A stretch of DNA of 64,000 bases, from NCBI RefSeq assembly GCF_001723285.1, contig NZ_LPWG01000011.1, positions 376,501 through 440,500 on the forward strand, given 5' to 3'. This stretch comes from Methyloceanibacter methanicus. Lineage in GTDB: Bacteria; Pseudomonadota; Alphaproteobacteria; Rhizobiales; Methyloligellaceae. A model generated the notes under the pieces. That model saw nothing but the letters and a program-made list of their open reading frames with translations. It searched no databases and was not told the DNA's origin. Both the position numbers and the translations under genes were made by a program. This document shows positions 43,637 to 53,175 of the stretch, in pieces; the stretch's first letter is position 1, and each line of letters starts with the position of its first letter.

Positions 43637-43872
43637 CTAGTACTTACTCTTCTTCTTGGTCTTGCCCGGCGTCGGCGCCGCATCGGCGATGCAGTTGGTG
43701 ATGTAGCTTCGCGCTCGCCGGCACGGAGCGGCGGGGTCACGGCGTTCGCCTTCTTCTCGCAAGCATTGCGTACCGCATTCGAGACGGCGGCCTGCGGCGC
43801 CGGCATGGCAACGGTGAGAATTGCCGCCGTCGCCAATGTAGCAAGAGCAATTGCGGTGCCTCTACTTGTCAT
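43637..43872 (-). CDS. Small exported PsiF-like protein (apparent frameshift)
   Basis: This protein has 78 residues after correction. A signal peptide (TAIALATLATAAILTVAMPAPQA) precedes AVSNAVRNACEKKANAVTPP. The frame breaks at about 43711; adding one base gives RRSYITNCIADAAPTPGKTK and a stop at 43637, matching short phosphate-starvation-inducible PsiF-type proteins with paired cysteines. Function is not known. It is convergent with the P450. Confidence 0.55.
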
Positions 43873-44091
43873 TACACGCCTCCCTAGGTTGATTGTGTTG
43901 TCTCGCACTATATCACCCTGGTAATGCGGTGTTAGCGTGCCTACATGACCGCTACCACCGCCCTGGTGGCTGGCCCACGCCCGTGGGCATGGAGGGATTT
44001 GGGGCGACACAACGGGGAAATGTCGCCGAATTGTCATCGACCATCACAATAAGTGCATCGAGATGTAGCGTTTCTGCGAGCGGAGGCAGTC

Positions 44092-45072
44092 ATGAACTTT
44101 GGAGATGTAGTCGGCGAGTTGATCCGTCAGGGCGTATCGCCCCAGACGCAACAGCGGGTCGAACAAGCAACGGGGCCAAACGGCCTCGGTAGCGCGGCGG
44201 GATCGGCCGATCTCGGCGCATACTGGGAAGCGTCCTCGGTGGCGCATCCTCGGGGTCCGGGTCCTCCAGCGGCGGCGCTCGGGCGGTCTCGGCGATGTGC
44301 TGGGCAGCCTTCTGGGCGGCCAAAGCGGCGATACAGGCGGACAGAGCGGCGGCCAGGCAGGCGGGCTTGGCGCCATCCTCGGCAGTGTGTTGGGCGGCGG
44401 ACAGTCCTCGGACACGCAACCGTCGGGCGGACAGTCCTCCGGCGGTGTCGGCGACATTCTCGGGAGCTCGGGAGCATGCTGGGCTCGCCCAGCGGCGTTG
44501 GCGGTCTGAGCAAGGGCCAGCTCGGCGGCCTGGGTGCCCTGGCCGGCGCGCTCCTCGGCGGTGGAGGCGGCGCGACCAAGGGTGCGGTCGGCGGCAGCGC
44601 CATGGCCATTCTCGGCACGCTGGCCCTTTCGGCCCTCAAGAACTGGCAGGCCCAATCGGGCGAGGCAGGCGCCAACGCCCTCGGCCTCACCGAGACCGAG
44701 GTGAAACAGATTTCGGCCCCGGAAACCGCGGAGCTGTGCCTCCTCGGCATGATCGAGGCCATCAAGTCCGACGGCCAGGTCTCCCAGAGCGAGATCGAAC
44801 GCCTGACCGGTAAACTCTCCGAAGGCGGGATCACCGAGGAGGAGAAGCAGTTCGTGCAGGCAGCGATGTCGAAGCCACAGGATCTCGCCGGTCTGGTGAA
44901 AGCCATTCCCAATCCGGAAGTGGGCATTCAGGTCTATGCGGCCGCGCTGATGGCGATCACCGTCGACACGCCGGCCGAGAAGGTCTTCCTGAAAGGTTTG
45001 GCCGACGGCGCCGGCATCGCACCCGACGCCGTCGCCCGGCTGCATCAGATGGTCGGCGCACCGGCGGCCTAG
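44092..45072 (+). CDS. DUF533 (TerB-like) inner-membrane protein with three apparent single-base losses
   Basis: A good ribosome site (GGAGG, 6 bases) precedes ATG 44092 (MNFGDVVGELIRQG). The C-terminal part (about 44560 on) is a complete DUF533/TerB-like domain: a Gly-rich helix, AMAILGTLALSALK, then ETAELCLLGMIEAIKSDGQ and LTGKLSEGGITEEEKQFVQ. The middle is Gly/Ser-rich spacer (GLGAILGSVLGG repeats). Reading across it needs one added base at about 44220, 44281 and 44467; without them the spacer is not encoded. The encoded protein would be about 327 residues. A role in stress or cell-envelope processes is by family. Confidence 0.65.
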   Translation: MNFGDVVGELIRQGVSPQTQQRVEQATGPNGLGSAAGSADLGAYWEASSVAHPRGPGPPAAALGRSRRCAGQPSGRPKRRYRRTERRPGRRAWRHPRQCVGRRTVLGHATVGRTVLRRCRRHSRELGSMLGSPSGVGGLSKGQLGGLGALAGALLGGGGGATKGAVGGSAMAILGTLALSALKNWQAQSGEAGANALGLTETEVKQISAPETAELCLLGMIEAIKSDGQVSQSEIERLTGKLSEGGITEEEKQFVQAAMSKPQDLAGLVKAIPNPEVGIQVYAAALMAITVDTPAEKVFLKGLADGAGIAPDAVARLHQMVGAPAA

Positions 45073-45203
45073 GCCGCGACGGTCTGCGGCGAGGAACCGA
45101 GGAGCGACCGCCGGCTGCGCTTGCATGACAAGCGTTCCGGCGGTCCTCTTCAAAGAGGCTCTCGAACGTTTCGAGGACCTGACATTCGAGGAAAGGACAC
45201 GAC

Positions 45204-45650
45204 ATGGGTTTTTTTGATTTCGTCAAGAACGCGGGCAAGAGCATTTTCGGATCGAGCGCGGATGCCGCGGAGACAGATGCGGCCGAGGCCATCGCCAAGG
45301 AAGTCGGCGATCCGAGCCTGGCCGACAAGATCAAGGTCGAGGTCGACGGCGAGACCGTGAAGGTGACCGGCGACGTGCCCGACCAGGCAACGCGTGAGAA
45401 GATCATCGTGGCCGCCGGCAATGTGGAAGGCATCTCGAAGGTCGACGAAGACCTGAAACCCGCCGACGACAGCCCCGAAGGCAAGTTCCACACGGTCGTC
45501 AAAGGAGACACGCTCTGGGCGATCGCCGAGAAGTCCTATGGCGACGGGTCCAAATACATGACCATCTTCGAGGCCAACAAGCCGATGCTCTCGCACCCGG
45601 ACAAGATCTATCCCGGACAGGTGCTGCGCATCCCTACGGCCATGGTCTAG
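45204..45650 (+). CDS. kbp: BON-LysM protein (Kbp/YgaU family)
   Basis: This 148-residue soluble protein has an N-terminal BON domain (about residues 27-85, IKVEVDGETVKVTGDVPD) and a C-terminal LysM domain (about 94-146, HTVVKGDTLWAIAEKSYGD). It matches E. coli Kbp (YgaU), a cytoplasmic K+-binding protein that helps osmoadaptation. The order, length and lack of a signal peptide all agree. A clear terminator follows at 45728. Confidence 0.92.
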   Translation: MGFFDFVKNAGKSIFGSSADAAETDAAEAIAKEVGDPSLADKIKVEVDGETVKVTGDVPDQATREKIIVAAGNVEGISKVDEDLKPADDSPEGKFHTVVKGDTLWAIAEKSYGDGSKYMTIFEANKPMLSHPDKIYPGQVLRIPTAMV

Positions 45651-45727
45651 TTTCGTCGACCAGGACCGCCACTGCGGCGCGATGCCCCGCATCACGCACC
45701 CGTTCCAAGTACGTACATGAACGCAAG

Positions 45728-45755
45728 ACGGCGGCCCCTCCAGGCCGCCGTTTTT
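45728..45755 (+). terminator. Rho-independent terminator after kbp
   Basis: ACGGCGGCC (45728-45736) pairs perfectly with GGCCGCCGT (45743-45751) around a six-base loop, and a run of T follows. It is 78 bases past the kbp stop. Confidence 0.85.
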
Positions 45756-45942
45756 ATGTGGGCGCCGACTCGGGACACCCGGAGAGCTAGGGCAAAGGAG
45801 CCGTCCGCCCTTTGGGCGACTGGTCGCCCCGCCTCGCTTTCGAGACCCGGCGCGCCGGAACCGAAATCTGTTTGCGAACCAAGACGGCTGCCGGGGTCAA
45901 GGGCGTACACCGGTTTACGAAACGGCAAGCCTTGCGGCCGCG

Positions 45943-45962
45943 TTGTGGCGTGTACGCCACAA
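45943..45962. promoter_or_regulatory. Perfect 20-base inverted repeat upstream of a small membrane gene
   Basis: TTGTGGCGT-GT-ACGCCACAA has nine-base arms with no mismatch and lies 87 bases before the start at 46049. It could be an operator or a hairpin. The rest of the 398-base gap between kbp and the small gene (45651-46048) holds only the kbp terminator and no credible gene. Confidence 0.4.
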
Positions 45963-46048
45963 AGCCCCCAGAAATTGCCGAGATTCGGTCGAGCGACCGC
46001 CCTGTTCCCCTGCCACAAAGACGGAACTTGAGGGAGTGGAGCAACGAG

Positions 46049-46219
46049 ATGTCTATTCTATCGCTATTGACCAGCGTGACCTTGGTCGGACTTGTCTACG
46101 GATTGAGCTTTCTGCCGTCCGCATCGCTGGAGCGGACCGACGACGAGGTGGGGCTCGGCCTGATCGAACGGGTCGTGTCGAACCACGAGGCCGCCGGCGA
46201 GGAGAAGACCGACGCCTAA
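46049..46219 (+). CDS. Small single-span membrane protein (56 aa)
   Basis: The protein has one N-terminal hydrophobic helix (ILSLLTSVTLVGLVYGLSFL) and an acidic tail (DDEVGLGLIERVVSNHEAAG). ATG 46049 has GGAG 8 bases ahead and is followed by a strong terminator 30 bases after the stop, so a real transcript is likely. No family recognised. Confidence 0.6.
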   Translation: MSILSLLTSVTLVGLVYGLSFLPSASLERTDDEVGLGLIERVVSNHEAAGEEKTDA

Positions 46220-46249
46220 GGAACCTGATCCCGATTAGGCGCGGACACA

Positions 46250-46279
46250 AAAATGGCCGGGGCTCACCCCGGCCATTTT
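46250..46279. terminator. Strong stem-loop terminator between the small membrane gene and mcl
   Basis: AAAATGGCCGGGG pairs perfectly with CCCCGGCCATTTT around CTCA. The A-run and T-run on the two sides make it usable in both directions, so it can end transcripts of the plus-strand small gene and of the minus-strand serine-cycle block. Confidence 0.88.
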
Positions 46280-46283
46280 GTTT

Positions 46284-46416
46284 GCGCTACCGCTTCGCTA
46301 CTTGAGCGCTCGTTTGCCTGCGCTACCGGCCTTCGGCCTACTTGAGCGCCTTGTTGTTTGCACTACCGCTTCGCTACTTGAGCGCTCGGTTATTCGCATA
46401 ACCGCGTTGCGCGACT
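46284..46416. repeat. Tandem hairpin-forming repeats at the 3' end of mcl
   Basis: About 3.5 copies of a 36-40 base unit start at 46284, 46320, 46360 and 46396. The core is GCGCTACC-loop-CTACTTGAGCGC, with the outer GCGCT/AGCGC arms conserved. The loop differs: copies 1 and 3 have CGCTTCGC, copy 2 has GGCCTTCGGCC, so pairing is preserved although the sequence changes. The last, degenerate copy reaches the mcl stop codon. The compensatory change suggests that structure matters. Confidence 0.65.
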
Positions 46417-47386
46417 AGCCGCTGATCTGGGCGGCCTTGTCGAGCAGAGCCTGCGCCTGGCGGATCGAGGCGATGTCGATCAGACGGCCGTCGAGCGACA
46501 CCGCGCCCTTGCCTTCCTTCGCCGCCTGCTTCATGGCATCGACGATGCGCTGCGCCTTCTCCACCTCGGCCGCGGCCGGCGAGAACACCTCGTTGGCGAG
46601 CGGAATCTGCGAGGGGTGAATGGCCCACTTGCCCTCGAAGCCCAGAACCGCGCCACGCTTCGCGGCGGCCTTGTAGCCGTCCGGATCGGAGAAATCGCCG
46701 AACGGACCGTCGATCGGACGCAGGCCATAGGCACGGCAGGCAACCATCATGCGCGACAGCGCATAGTGCCAAGGGTCGCCCCAATGGTACTGGCGGTTTG
46801 CGGCCTCGTCGGCGTCGGTCAGAACGCCGTGATCCGGGTGCGGGCCGCCAATGCCGACGGTGCGCGCGCGGGTCGACGCGGCGTAGTCGGCGACGCCGAA
46901 GCTCATGGCCTCAACGCGCGGGCTCGACTGGGCGATGGCCTCAACATTGGCCATGCCAAGCGCCGTCTCGATCAGCAGCTCGAGGCCGAGCTTCTTCTCG
47001 TACTTCTTGTACTGCTCGACCTGGGTGACGAGCATGTCGATGGCGTAGACGTCCTCGGGCACGCCGACCTTGGGGATCAGGATCATGTCCAGGCGCGGGC
47101 AGTTCTCGAGAACGTCGATCACGTCGCGATAGGCGTAGTGGGTGTCCAGACCGTTGATGCGGATCATCATGGTCTTGTTGCCCCAGTCGACGTCGTTCAG
47201 GCCCTGGATGATGTTCTTGCGGGCCTGCTCCTTGTCGTCGGGCGCGACGGCGTCCTCGAGATCGAGAAAGATCACGTCGGCGGCGCTGGCGGCAGCCTTC
47301 TCGAACATGCCGGGGTTGGAACCGGGCACCGCCAGCTCCGAACGGTGCAGGCGCGGCGTTGCCTGCTGAATCAGCGTAAAGCTCAT
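46415..47386 (-). CDS. mcl: Malyl-CoA lyase
   Basis: The enzyme cleaves (S)-malyl-CoA to glyoxylate and acetyl-CoA, closing the serine cycle, and in the ethylmalonyl-CoA pathway handles beta-methylmalyl-CoA too. It is a 323-residue CitE-family TIM barrel with LHRSELAVPGSNPGMFEKA, LDLEDAVAPDDK (metal site Glu/Asp), the FGVADYAAS segment, and the catalytic Asp/substrate region around GKWAIHPSQIPLAN. It lies 17 bases after the ppc stop, at the 3' end of the serine-cycle block. Confidence 0.96.
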   Translation of the reverse strand: MSFTLIQQATPRLHRSELAVPGSNPGMFEKAAASAADVIFLDLEDAVAPDDKEQARKNIIQGLNDVDWGNKTMMIRINGLDTHYAYRDVIDVLENCPRLDMILIPKVGVPEDVYAIDMLVTQVEQYKKYEKKLGLELLIETALGMANVEAIAQSSPRVEAMSFGVADYAASTRARTVGIGGPHPDHGVLTDADEAANRQYHWGDPWHYALSRMMVACRAYGLRPIDGPFGDFSDPDGYKAAAKRGAVLGFEGKWAIHPSQIPLANEVFSPAAAEVEKAQRIVDAMKQAAKEGKGAVSLDGRLIDIASIRQAQALLDKAAQISG

Positions 47387-47403
47387 GTCATTCTCCTCCT
47401 GGT

Positions 47404-50174
47404 TTAACCTGTGGCGCCGAGACCGGCGGCCACGGTATTGATGGAGAGCAGCAACGCGGATTTGAAAGCATCGCGTTCCTGCTCGTTGTCGCTCGCCCTA
47501 AAGCGGCGTAGTAATTCGACCTGCTCGCGGCTGACCTGATTGACCGTGGGCAGCCGTTCGGCCAGAGAGGCCCGGAACTGTTTGAAGCGCTCCCCGGGGA
47601 AGGTGCTGCCCGACAGCCTCAGGACCATCTCCGTGGTGAGGGCATATTCCTTCTCGATCATCGAGAAGATCGTTTCCCGCACCCGCGTGTCGGCGACAAG
47701 GCTGGCATAGTCCCTGGCAATATCGAGATCCACGAGGGCGAGCGCCTTCTCCACCTCGTCGATGATCAGACGGAACAGACGCGACTGATCGAACATATCG
47801 GCCAAGAGCTTCTCGCCCTTGTCGCCGCGCACGTCGAGAAAGCTCAGGAGCGCACTTCCAACGCCATACCAGCTGGTGATGATGTGCCGGTTCTGGGCCC
47901 AGGCGAACACCCACGGAATCGCACGCAAGTCCTTCAGCGAGCTGGCGCCGAAGCGCCGCGCGGGACGCGACCCGATATTGAGAAGCGAGATTTCCTCCAA
48001 GGGACTTGCCGCCTGGAAATAGCCAACCAGATCGGGGCTGGAAAGCAGCTTGTCATAGGCAACGCGCGACAGCCCCGACAAGGCTTCAAGCGCATCGTCG
48101 AACTCGCCGCTCGGCTTCAGCGCGGCCTCCTGTTCGGACTTCAAGGCATGCTGAAGCACGCTTGAGGCGAGAAGCTCCATCTGATAGAGCGCCGTCCCCT
48201 TGTTCGCATATTTGGAGGAAACGACCTCCCCCTGCTCCGTCACGCGGAACCGCCCGCGGATCGAGCCCGCGGGTTGGGCCGCAATGGCCCGGCCCGTCGG
48301 CGCGCCGCCGCGCGAAACCGAACCGCCTCGCCCATGAAAGAACGAAATCGGCGTCCCCGCATTCTCGCCCACGCGCGTCAGATGCGACTGAGCCTTGGCG
48401 AGCTCCCAGTTCGAGGCAACGAAGCCGCCATCCTTGTTGGAGTCCGAGTAGCCCAGCATCACTTCCTGCAGACCGCCCTGCCAGTGCGTCGAGCGGCGGA
48501 TCAGCGGAATTCCCAAGGCTTCACGCATGATGGCGGGCGCGGCACGAAGGTCATCGATGGTCTCGAACAGCGGCACGATCGGCAGAGAGCAAATCTCCGT
48601 CCCCGCTGCATCCAGGAACAGGCCGCCATGCTTGGCGAGCAAGTAGGCCCCGAGGATGTCGTCGACCGATCGGGTCATGGATAGAATGAACGACCCGTAG
48701 GCATCGGGATCGAGACCACGGCGAATCTCGGCCGCTTGCGCGAACATCGCGATGGTCTCCTGCGCTTCCGGCGGCACGGGCTCGCCCGACCGGTCGGTCG
48801 GAAGGGGCCGCGCCAGGGCGCGCAAGAGCCAAGCCCGCCACTCCGGCGAGCCAAGCTCCGGCGGATCGCCCTCGGCGTGGCCCTCGCTCGTCCACCACAG
48901 GGCTTGCACCGCCTGCGTGGTCCGCGTCGTGTTCTCGCGAAGGTCGAGCCGTACGGTCGAAAACCGGAACAGCTCCACGGCCCGCCTTGTTGGCCGGACC
49001 AAATCGGCGGCCAGGGTCGGACTGTTGGCGTCCGTCAACGCGCGCTCCATGCGCCGCAGGTCGTGAATCAGCTCGTCCGCGTTCCCGTAATGGGGGGTGC
49101 CGACTTCGAGCTCGCCACCATCGGCGCGCAGGATGGTCGCGTCGAGCTTGCGCAAGATGCAGGTGAGGTACTGGCGATAGGGCTCGCCCGGATTGCGTTG
49201 GGTGATGCTCTCTTCCGCGCCGCTCGCCCGCAACTCGCGCGCAAGATCCTCGCGGAACGCTCCCGGGATCGGCAGAACGCTCTGGGTGATAGACAACGAC
49301 CGCGCGAGCGCGGTGAGCCGCTCCCGATAGTGATGCAAGCAGGCGAGCGCATTCTGGCGCAGCGCCCAGCCCGTGACGTCCGTGGTGACGTAAGGGTTGC
49401 CGTCGCGATCGCCGCCGATCCAGGATCCGAATTGGAAGAAGGGCGGCAGGTCGAAGTCTTCGTCCGGGTAGTTCTGCCGGAGGGTGCGCTCAAGCAGCTC
49501 CATCATCTCCGGCGCCTTCTCGAACAAGGTCTCGTCGAAGAAATGCAGACCACGGAGCACCTCGTGTTCGACCGTGGGCTTCTGCAGATGAAGCTCTCCC
49601 GTCATCCAGACGAGTTCGATCTGATCGCGAATGTCGGCAAGAATTGTCTGCTGCTCGCGCTCGGTCCAACGAACGCCCTCGAGCTCCCGGAGCAAAAGGT
49701 AGATCTTCCGGTATTTCTCGAGCACGGTGACGCGCTTCGACTCGGTTGGATGGGCGGTGATGACCGGGCGGATGCGCAGGGTTTGCAGCAGCGTCTCGAT
49801 CCTTTTCGGCCCGACGCGGCGTAGCGTGCCCCGGTCAGGACGTGGTCGAACGTGCCGAGAAGCGCGTCGCGACCGCGCGTGCGTTCGATATAGCGGCGCC
49901 GGCGCATCGTAGCGTTCTGATCGGCAATGGACAGCAGTTGGAACCAGATCCCTTGCGCCGAGAGAACGCGGGCCATGAGTTCGGGTGAGAATTCCGAAAT
50001 GGATTTCTGGGCCCCGCCGGTCAGGACCGGCTCGAGTTCCGGCTGGTGGCGCCGGACAACGTCCAATAGGAGTTCGAACAGGATGTTCGCCGCGTCGTTC
50101 GGCGATGTGCCAGTGATCCGGGCTGCGGTGCCAGCGTCGGCCACCACATCGCCCTCTCTCACATCCTCGTCCAT
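47404..50174 (-). CDS. ppc: Phosphoenolpyruvate carboxylase (apparent frameshift near N-terminus)
   Basis: The enzyme carboxylates PEP to oxaloacetate, the CO2-fixing step of the serine cycle. Corrected length is about 923 residues. Visible motifs include the catalytic HPTESKR, GSWIGGDRDGNP, GYSDSNKDGGF, FHGRGGSVSRGGAPTGRA and AQNRHIITSWYGVG. The frame breaks in the A-run at 49803-49806, where one missing base separates the N-terminal 123 residues (from MDEDVREGDVV, start 50174) from the main frame just before HPTESKR. A consensus error is the simplest explanation, since the enzyme is essential to this pathway. An alternative start at 50216 would add 14 residues. Confidence 0.93.
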
Positions 50175-50331
50175 GATAAACGCTCGCACTCCGATCTCAC
50201 CGACCGGTCTTCTCACTCGAAGCCGAATGGCTCATGCGACACCCAGCACCCTCTGGCCCCATCGCCGGTTCGGGCGGCAATCGGGGCGCGGCGGGGCCGA
50301 ACGGTCCCACCGGCAATCGTTTGTTATCCGG

Positions 50332-50381
50332 AAAAAGCCGGACACACCATCGGCCTCGTCTGCGACCCCGGTCTGTCCGGC
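50332..50381 (-). terminator. Rho-independent terminator after mtkB
   Basis: On the minus strand GCCGGACA (50381-50374) pairs with TGTCCGGC (50344-50337) across a 29-base loop and is followed by TTTTT. It lies 8 bases past the mtkB stop, between mtkB and ppc. The loop is long, so it may attenuate rather than block transcription. Confidence 0.6.
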
Positions 50382-50388
50382 GCTTTCC

Positions 50389-51273
50389 TTAGAGCCCCAG
50401 CACCTTCGCCACGGTCGATCCGAACTCGCTCGGATTCGGCGCGACGGTCAGCCCGTTGGCCTTCATGATCTCCGCCTTCTCGGCCGCACTGTCGCCGACC
50501 GCCGAGATGATGGCGCCGGCATGACCCATACGGCGCCCCTTGGGAGCGGTCAGGCCGGCGACGAAGCCGACCACCGGCTTCGACATGTTGTCCTTGATCC
50601 ATGCGGAAGCCTCGGCCTCCTGAGGACCGCCGATCTCGCCGATCATCAGCACGGCGTCGGTCTCCGGGTCCTCCTCGAACAGGGCAAGGTGATCGAGGAA
50701 CGACGAGCCGTTGATCGGATCGCCACCGATACCGACGGACGTCGAGATACCGATCCCGTGCTCCTTCATCTGCGCGGCGGCCTCATATCCGAGCGTACCG
50801 GAGCGCGAGATCACGCCCACATTGCCTTGCAGATAGATGTGGCCGGGCATGATGCCGAGCATGGACTTTCCTGGGCTGATGATGCCGGCGCAGTTGGGTC
50901 CGACCATCATCGTGCGGCGATCGCGCGGATAGCGCATCAGGTAGCGCTTCACGCGCATCATGTCCTGAGCCGGAATGCCGTCCGTGATGGAGCAAACGAG
51001 GTGAATGCCCGCGTCCGCACATTCCATGATGGCATCGGCGCAGAAGGCCGGCGCAACGAAGGTGATGGAGGCCTCCGCGCCCGTCTCCTTGACCGCCTCC
51101 TTGACGGTATTGAAGAGCGGACGGTCGAGGTGACGGCCACCGCCCTTGCCCGGCGTTACGCCGCCGACGACGTTGGTGCCGTACTCGATCATTTCCTTCG
51201 CGTGGAAGGTTCCCTTGTCGCCCGTCATGCCTTGGACGATCACCGGGGTCTTTTCGTCAATCAAAATGCTCAT
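50389..51273 (-). CDS. mtkB: Malate--CoA ligase (malate thiokinase) alpha subunit
   Basis: This SucD-like subunit of the heteromeric ligase makes malyl-CoA from malate, CoA and ATP in the serine cycle. The 294 residues show the CoA-binding N-terminus (VQGMTGDKGTFHAKEM), VGPNCAGIISPG, SRSGTLGYE and the phospho-histidine motif GHAGAIISAVGD near the C-terminus. It follows mtkA by 24 bases, the conserved order of subunits. Confidence 0.96.
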   Translation of the reverse strand: MSILIDEKTPVIVQGMTGDKGTFHAKEMIEYGTNVVGGVTPGKGGGRHLDRPLFNTVKEAVKETGAEASITFVAPAFCADAIMECADAGIHLVCSITDGIPAQDMMRVKRYLMRYPRDRRTMMVGPNCAGIISPGKSMLGIMPGHIYLQGNVGVISRSGTLGYEAAAQMKEHGIGISTSVGIGGDPINGSSFLDHLALFEEDPETDAVLMIGEIGGPQEAEASAWIKDNMSKPVVGFVAGLTAPKGRRMGHAGAIISAVGDSAAEKAEIMKANGLTVAPNPSEFGSTVAKVLGL

Positions 51274-51297
51274 TGCGTGTCTCTCCGATGCTCGTCC

Positions 51298-52476
51298 TTA
51301 CGCAGCCTGCAGCTTGCCCTGGCAGGCCTGAACGGCCTTCTCGGCGGCCTCGGCCAGGGTGTCGGCCGTGATCAGCTTGAGCCCGCTCTCCTGAAGGATC
51401 TTGCGGCCCTCCTCGACATTGGTACCGGCAAGGCGCACGACGAGCGGAACCTTGATATCGAGATTTCCGCAGGCCTGAACCACGCCCTTGGCAACCCAGT
51501 CGCAACGGTTGATGCCGGCGAAGATGTTCACCAGGATCGCCTTCACGTTCGAGTCGGAGACCACGAGCTTCATGGCCGTCTCGATGCGGTCCGGCGAAGC
51601 GCCGCCACCCACGTCGAGGAAGTTGGCCGGCTCGCCGCCCGCATGCTTGATCATGTCCATGGTGGCCATGGCCAGACCCGCACCGTTCACGATGCAGCCG
51701 ATATCGCCCTCGAGGCCGATATAGTTGAGATTGTGCTCCGCGGCCTGGGCCTCGCGCGGATCCTGCTGCGAGGGGTCGTACATGTCGGCCACGTTGTGGC
51801 GGCGGAACAGCGCGTTGTCGTCGAACGACATCTTGGCGTCGAGCGCGAGAACGCGGTCGTCCTTGGACACGACCAGCGGGTTGATTTCCAGCATCTGGGC
51901 GTCGCAGTCGCGGAACGCGCGGTAGGCGTTCATGATCGTCGACACGCAGCTCTGGGCTTGCTTGATGCTGAGACCGAGCTGGAAAGCCAGCTCCCGCGCC
52001 TGGAAGGACTGCAGGCCCACGGCCGGCTCGACGATGACCTGAAGGATGGCATCCGGATTGGTCTTGGCGATCTCCTCGATCTCCATGCCGCCTTCCTGCG
52101 ACGCGATCACCCGGATACGCTCGGCCTTGCGGTCGAGAACGTAGCCGAGATACAGCTCGCGCTCGAACGGCTCGGCCGCTTCGATATAGACGCGCTGAAC
52201 GGGCTTGCCCTCGGGACCGGTCTGGTGCGTCACCAGACGCTTGCCGAGCAGTTCCTGGGCCGCCTCGCGCACCTCGTGATAGGTCTTGCAGATCTTGATA
52301 CCGCCGGCCTTGCCGCGCGCGCCGGCGTGAATCTGAGCCTTGACCGCCCAGCTCCAGCCACCGAGCTCCGTCGCCGCGTAAACGGCCTGATCGGGACTGA
52401 AGGCCACGGCGCCTTTCGGCACCGGCACGCCGAAGCTACCCAAAAGTTCTTTGGCTTGATACTCGTGAACGTCCAC
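51298..52476 (-). CDS. mtkA: Malate--CoA ligase (malate thiokinase) beta subunit
   Basis: This ATP-grasp SucC-like subunit partners mtkB. The 392 residues begin [19 protein letters not shown] and include [21 protein letters not shown] and the C-terminal [16 protein letters not shown] loop ([13 protein letters not shown]). GTG 52476 is the start because AAGGAGG lies 8 bases ahead; upstream in-frame codons are not family-like. The malate-specific (MtkA) rather than succinate-specific identity is supported by the serine-cycle context. Confidence 0.95.
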   Translation of the reverse strand: MDVHEYQAKELLGSFGVPVPKGAVAFSPDQAVYAATELGGWSWAVKAQIHAGARGKAGGIKICKTYHEVREAAQELLGKRLVTHQTGPEGKPVQRVYIEAAEPFERELYLGYVLDRKAERIRVIASQEGGMEIEEIAKTNPDAILQVIVEPAVGLQSFQARELAFQLGLSIKQAQSCVSTIMNAYRAFRDCDAQMLEINPLVVSKDDRVLALDAKMSFDDNALFRRHNVADMYDPSQQDPREAQAAEHNLNYIGLEGDIGCIVNGAGLAMATMDMIKHAGGEPANFLDVGGGASPDRIETAMKLVVSDSNVKAILVNIFAGINRCDWVAKGVVQACGNLDIKVPLVVRLAGTNVEEGRKILQESGLKLITADTLAEAAEKAVQACQGKLQAA

Positions 52477-52542
52477 GTCGTTCCTCCTTCTAAAAACTCG
52501 CTTCGACGGGCCTTCTTTTGCGAGAACCAACGGCGAACGGCG

Positions 52543-53175
52543 TCAGCTCACTTTGCCCCTTACGATATCGTATGCCTTCTCGGTCGTTGCCTCGGCGCCG
52601 GCGAGAAGACCCTCCAGTTCGCTCAGCTTAGACTCCACAAAGCTGGTGTCGGAAATCATTTTTGCATTGATGTATACATTTAGTGCAGCGCTCCGAAGCG
52701 CCGCATAGGCAGACAGGACCCCTACGCCCGCATCGGAGATGACGTTGACGTTGCCCTTCTCCGAGGCAGCCAGCGCCAGATCGATGACGTCCCGCGCCAG
52801 ACGGCAGCAGCGGATCGGAACGTCCGTGGCCATTTTGAGGGCGTCCTGGATCGCCGCGCCCCGGGCCGCTTTCTCTTCGTCGGTCTCCTTCGGCATGCCG
52901 TAGGCGCCCATGACGGTGTCGAATGCCCGTACGTCGTCCTGGATCATGCCGGTCAGCCGGTGGCGCAGGTCCTCGGCCTTGGCGAGGATCTCCTTCATGT
53001 CGCCCTCGACATCGGCGTATTTCTTTTTGCCGATGGTCAGATTGCAGACCATGCTGACAAGTGCCGCGCCCATGCCGCCGAGAATGGCCGCCGCGCTGCC
53101 GCCGCCGGGCGTTGCCGCGCTGGAGGCGAGTTGATCGAGGAATGGCTCGATCGCAGTATCCTTGATCTCGGTCAT
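52543..53175 (-). CDS. fchA: Methenyl-tetrahydrofolate cyclohydrolase
   Basis: The enzyme interconverts 5,10-methenyl- and 10-formyl-tetrahydrofolate in C1 assimilation and belongs to the cyclodeaminase/cyclohydrolase (FTCD_C) family. The 210 residues show SSAATPGGGSAAAILGGMGAAL, the IGKKKYADVE helix and DVPIRCCRLARDVIDLA. Its ATG overlaps the mtdA stop by one base (TGATG), so it is translationally coupled to mtdA, the enzyme that makes its substrate. Confidence 0.95.
   Translation of the reverse strand: MTEIKDTAIEPFLDQLASSAATPGGGSAAAILGGMGAALVSMVCNLTIGKKKYADVEGDMKEILAKAEDLRHRLTGMIQDDVRAFDTVMGAYGMPKETDEEKAARGAAIQDALKMATDVPIRCCRLARDVIDLALAASEKGNVNVISDAGVGVLSAYAALRSAALNVYINAKMISDTSFVESKLSELEGLLAGAEATTEKAYDIVRGKVS

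Noticed and set aside
45717..46031. Reading frame of about 100 residues downstream of kbp
   Set aside because: It starts on the kbp terminator stem, is Arg/Pro rich and has no ribosome site or family character.
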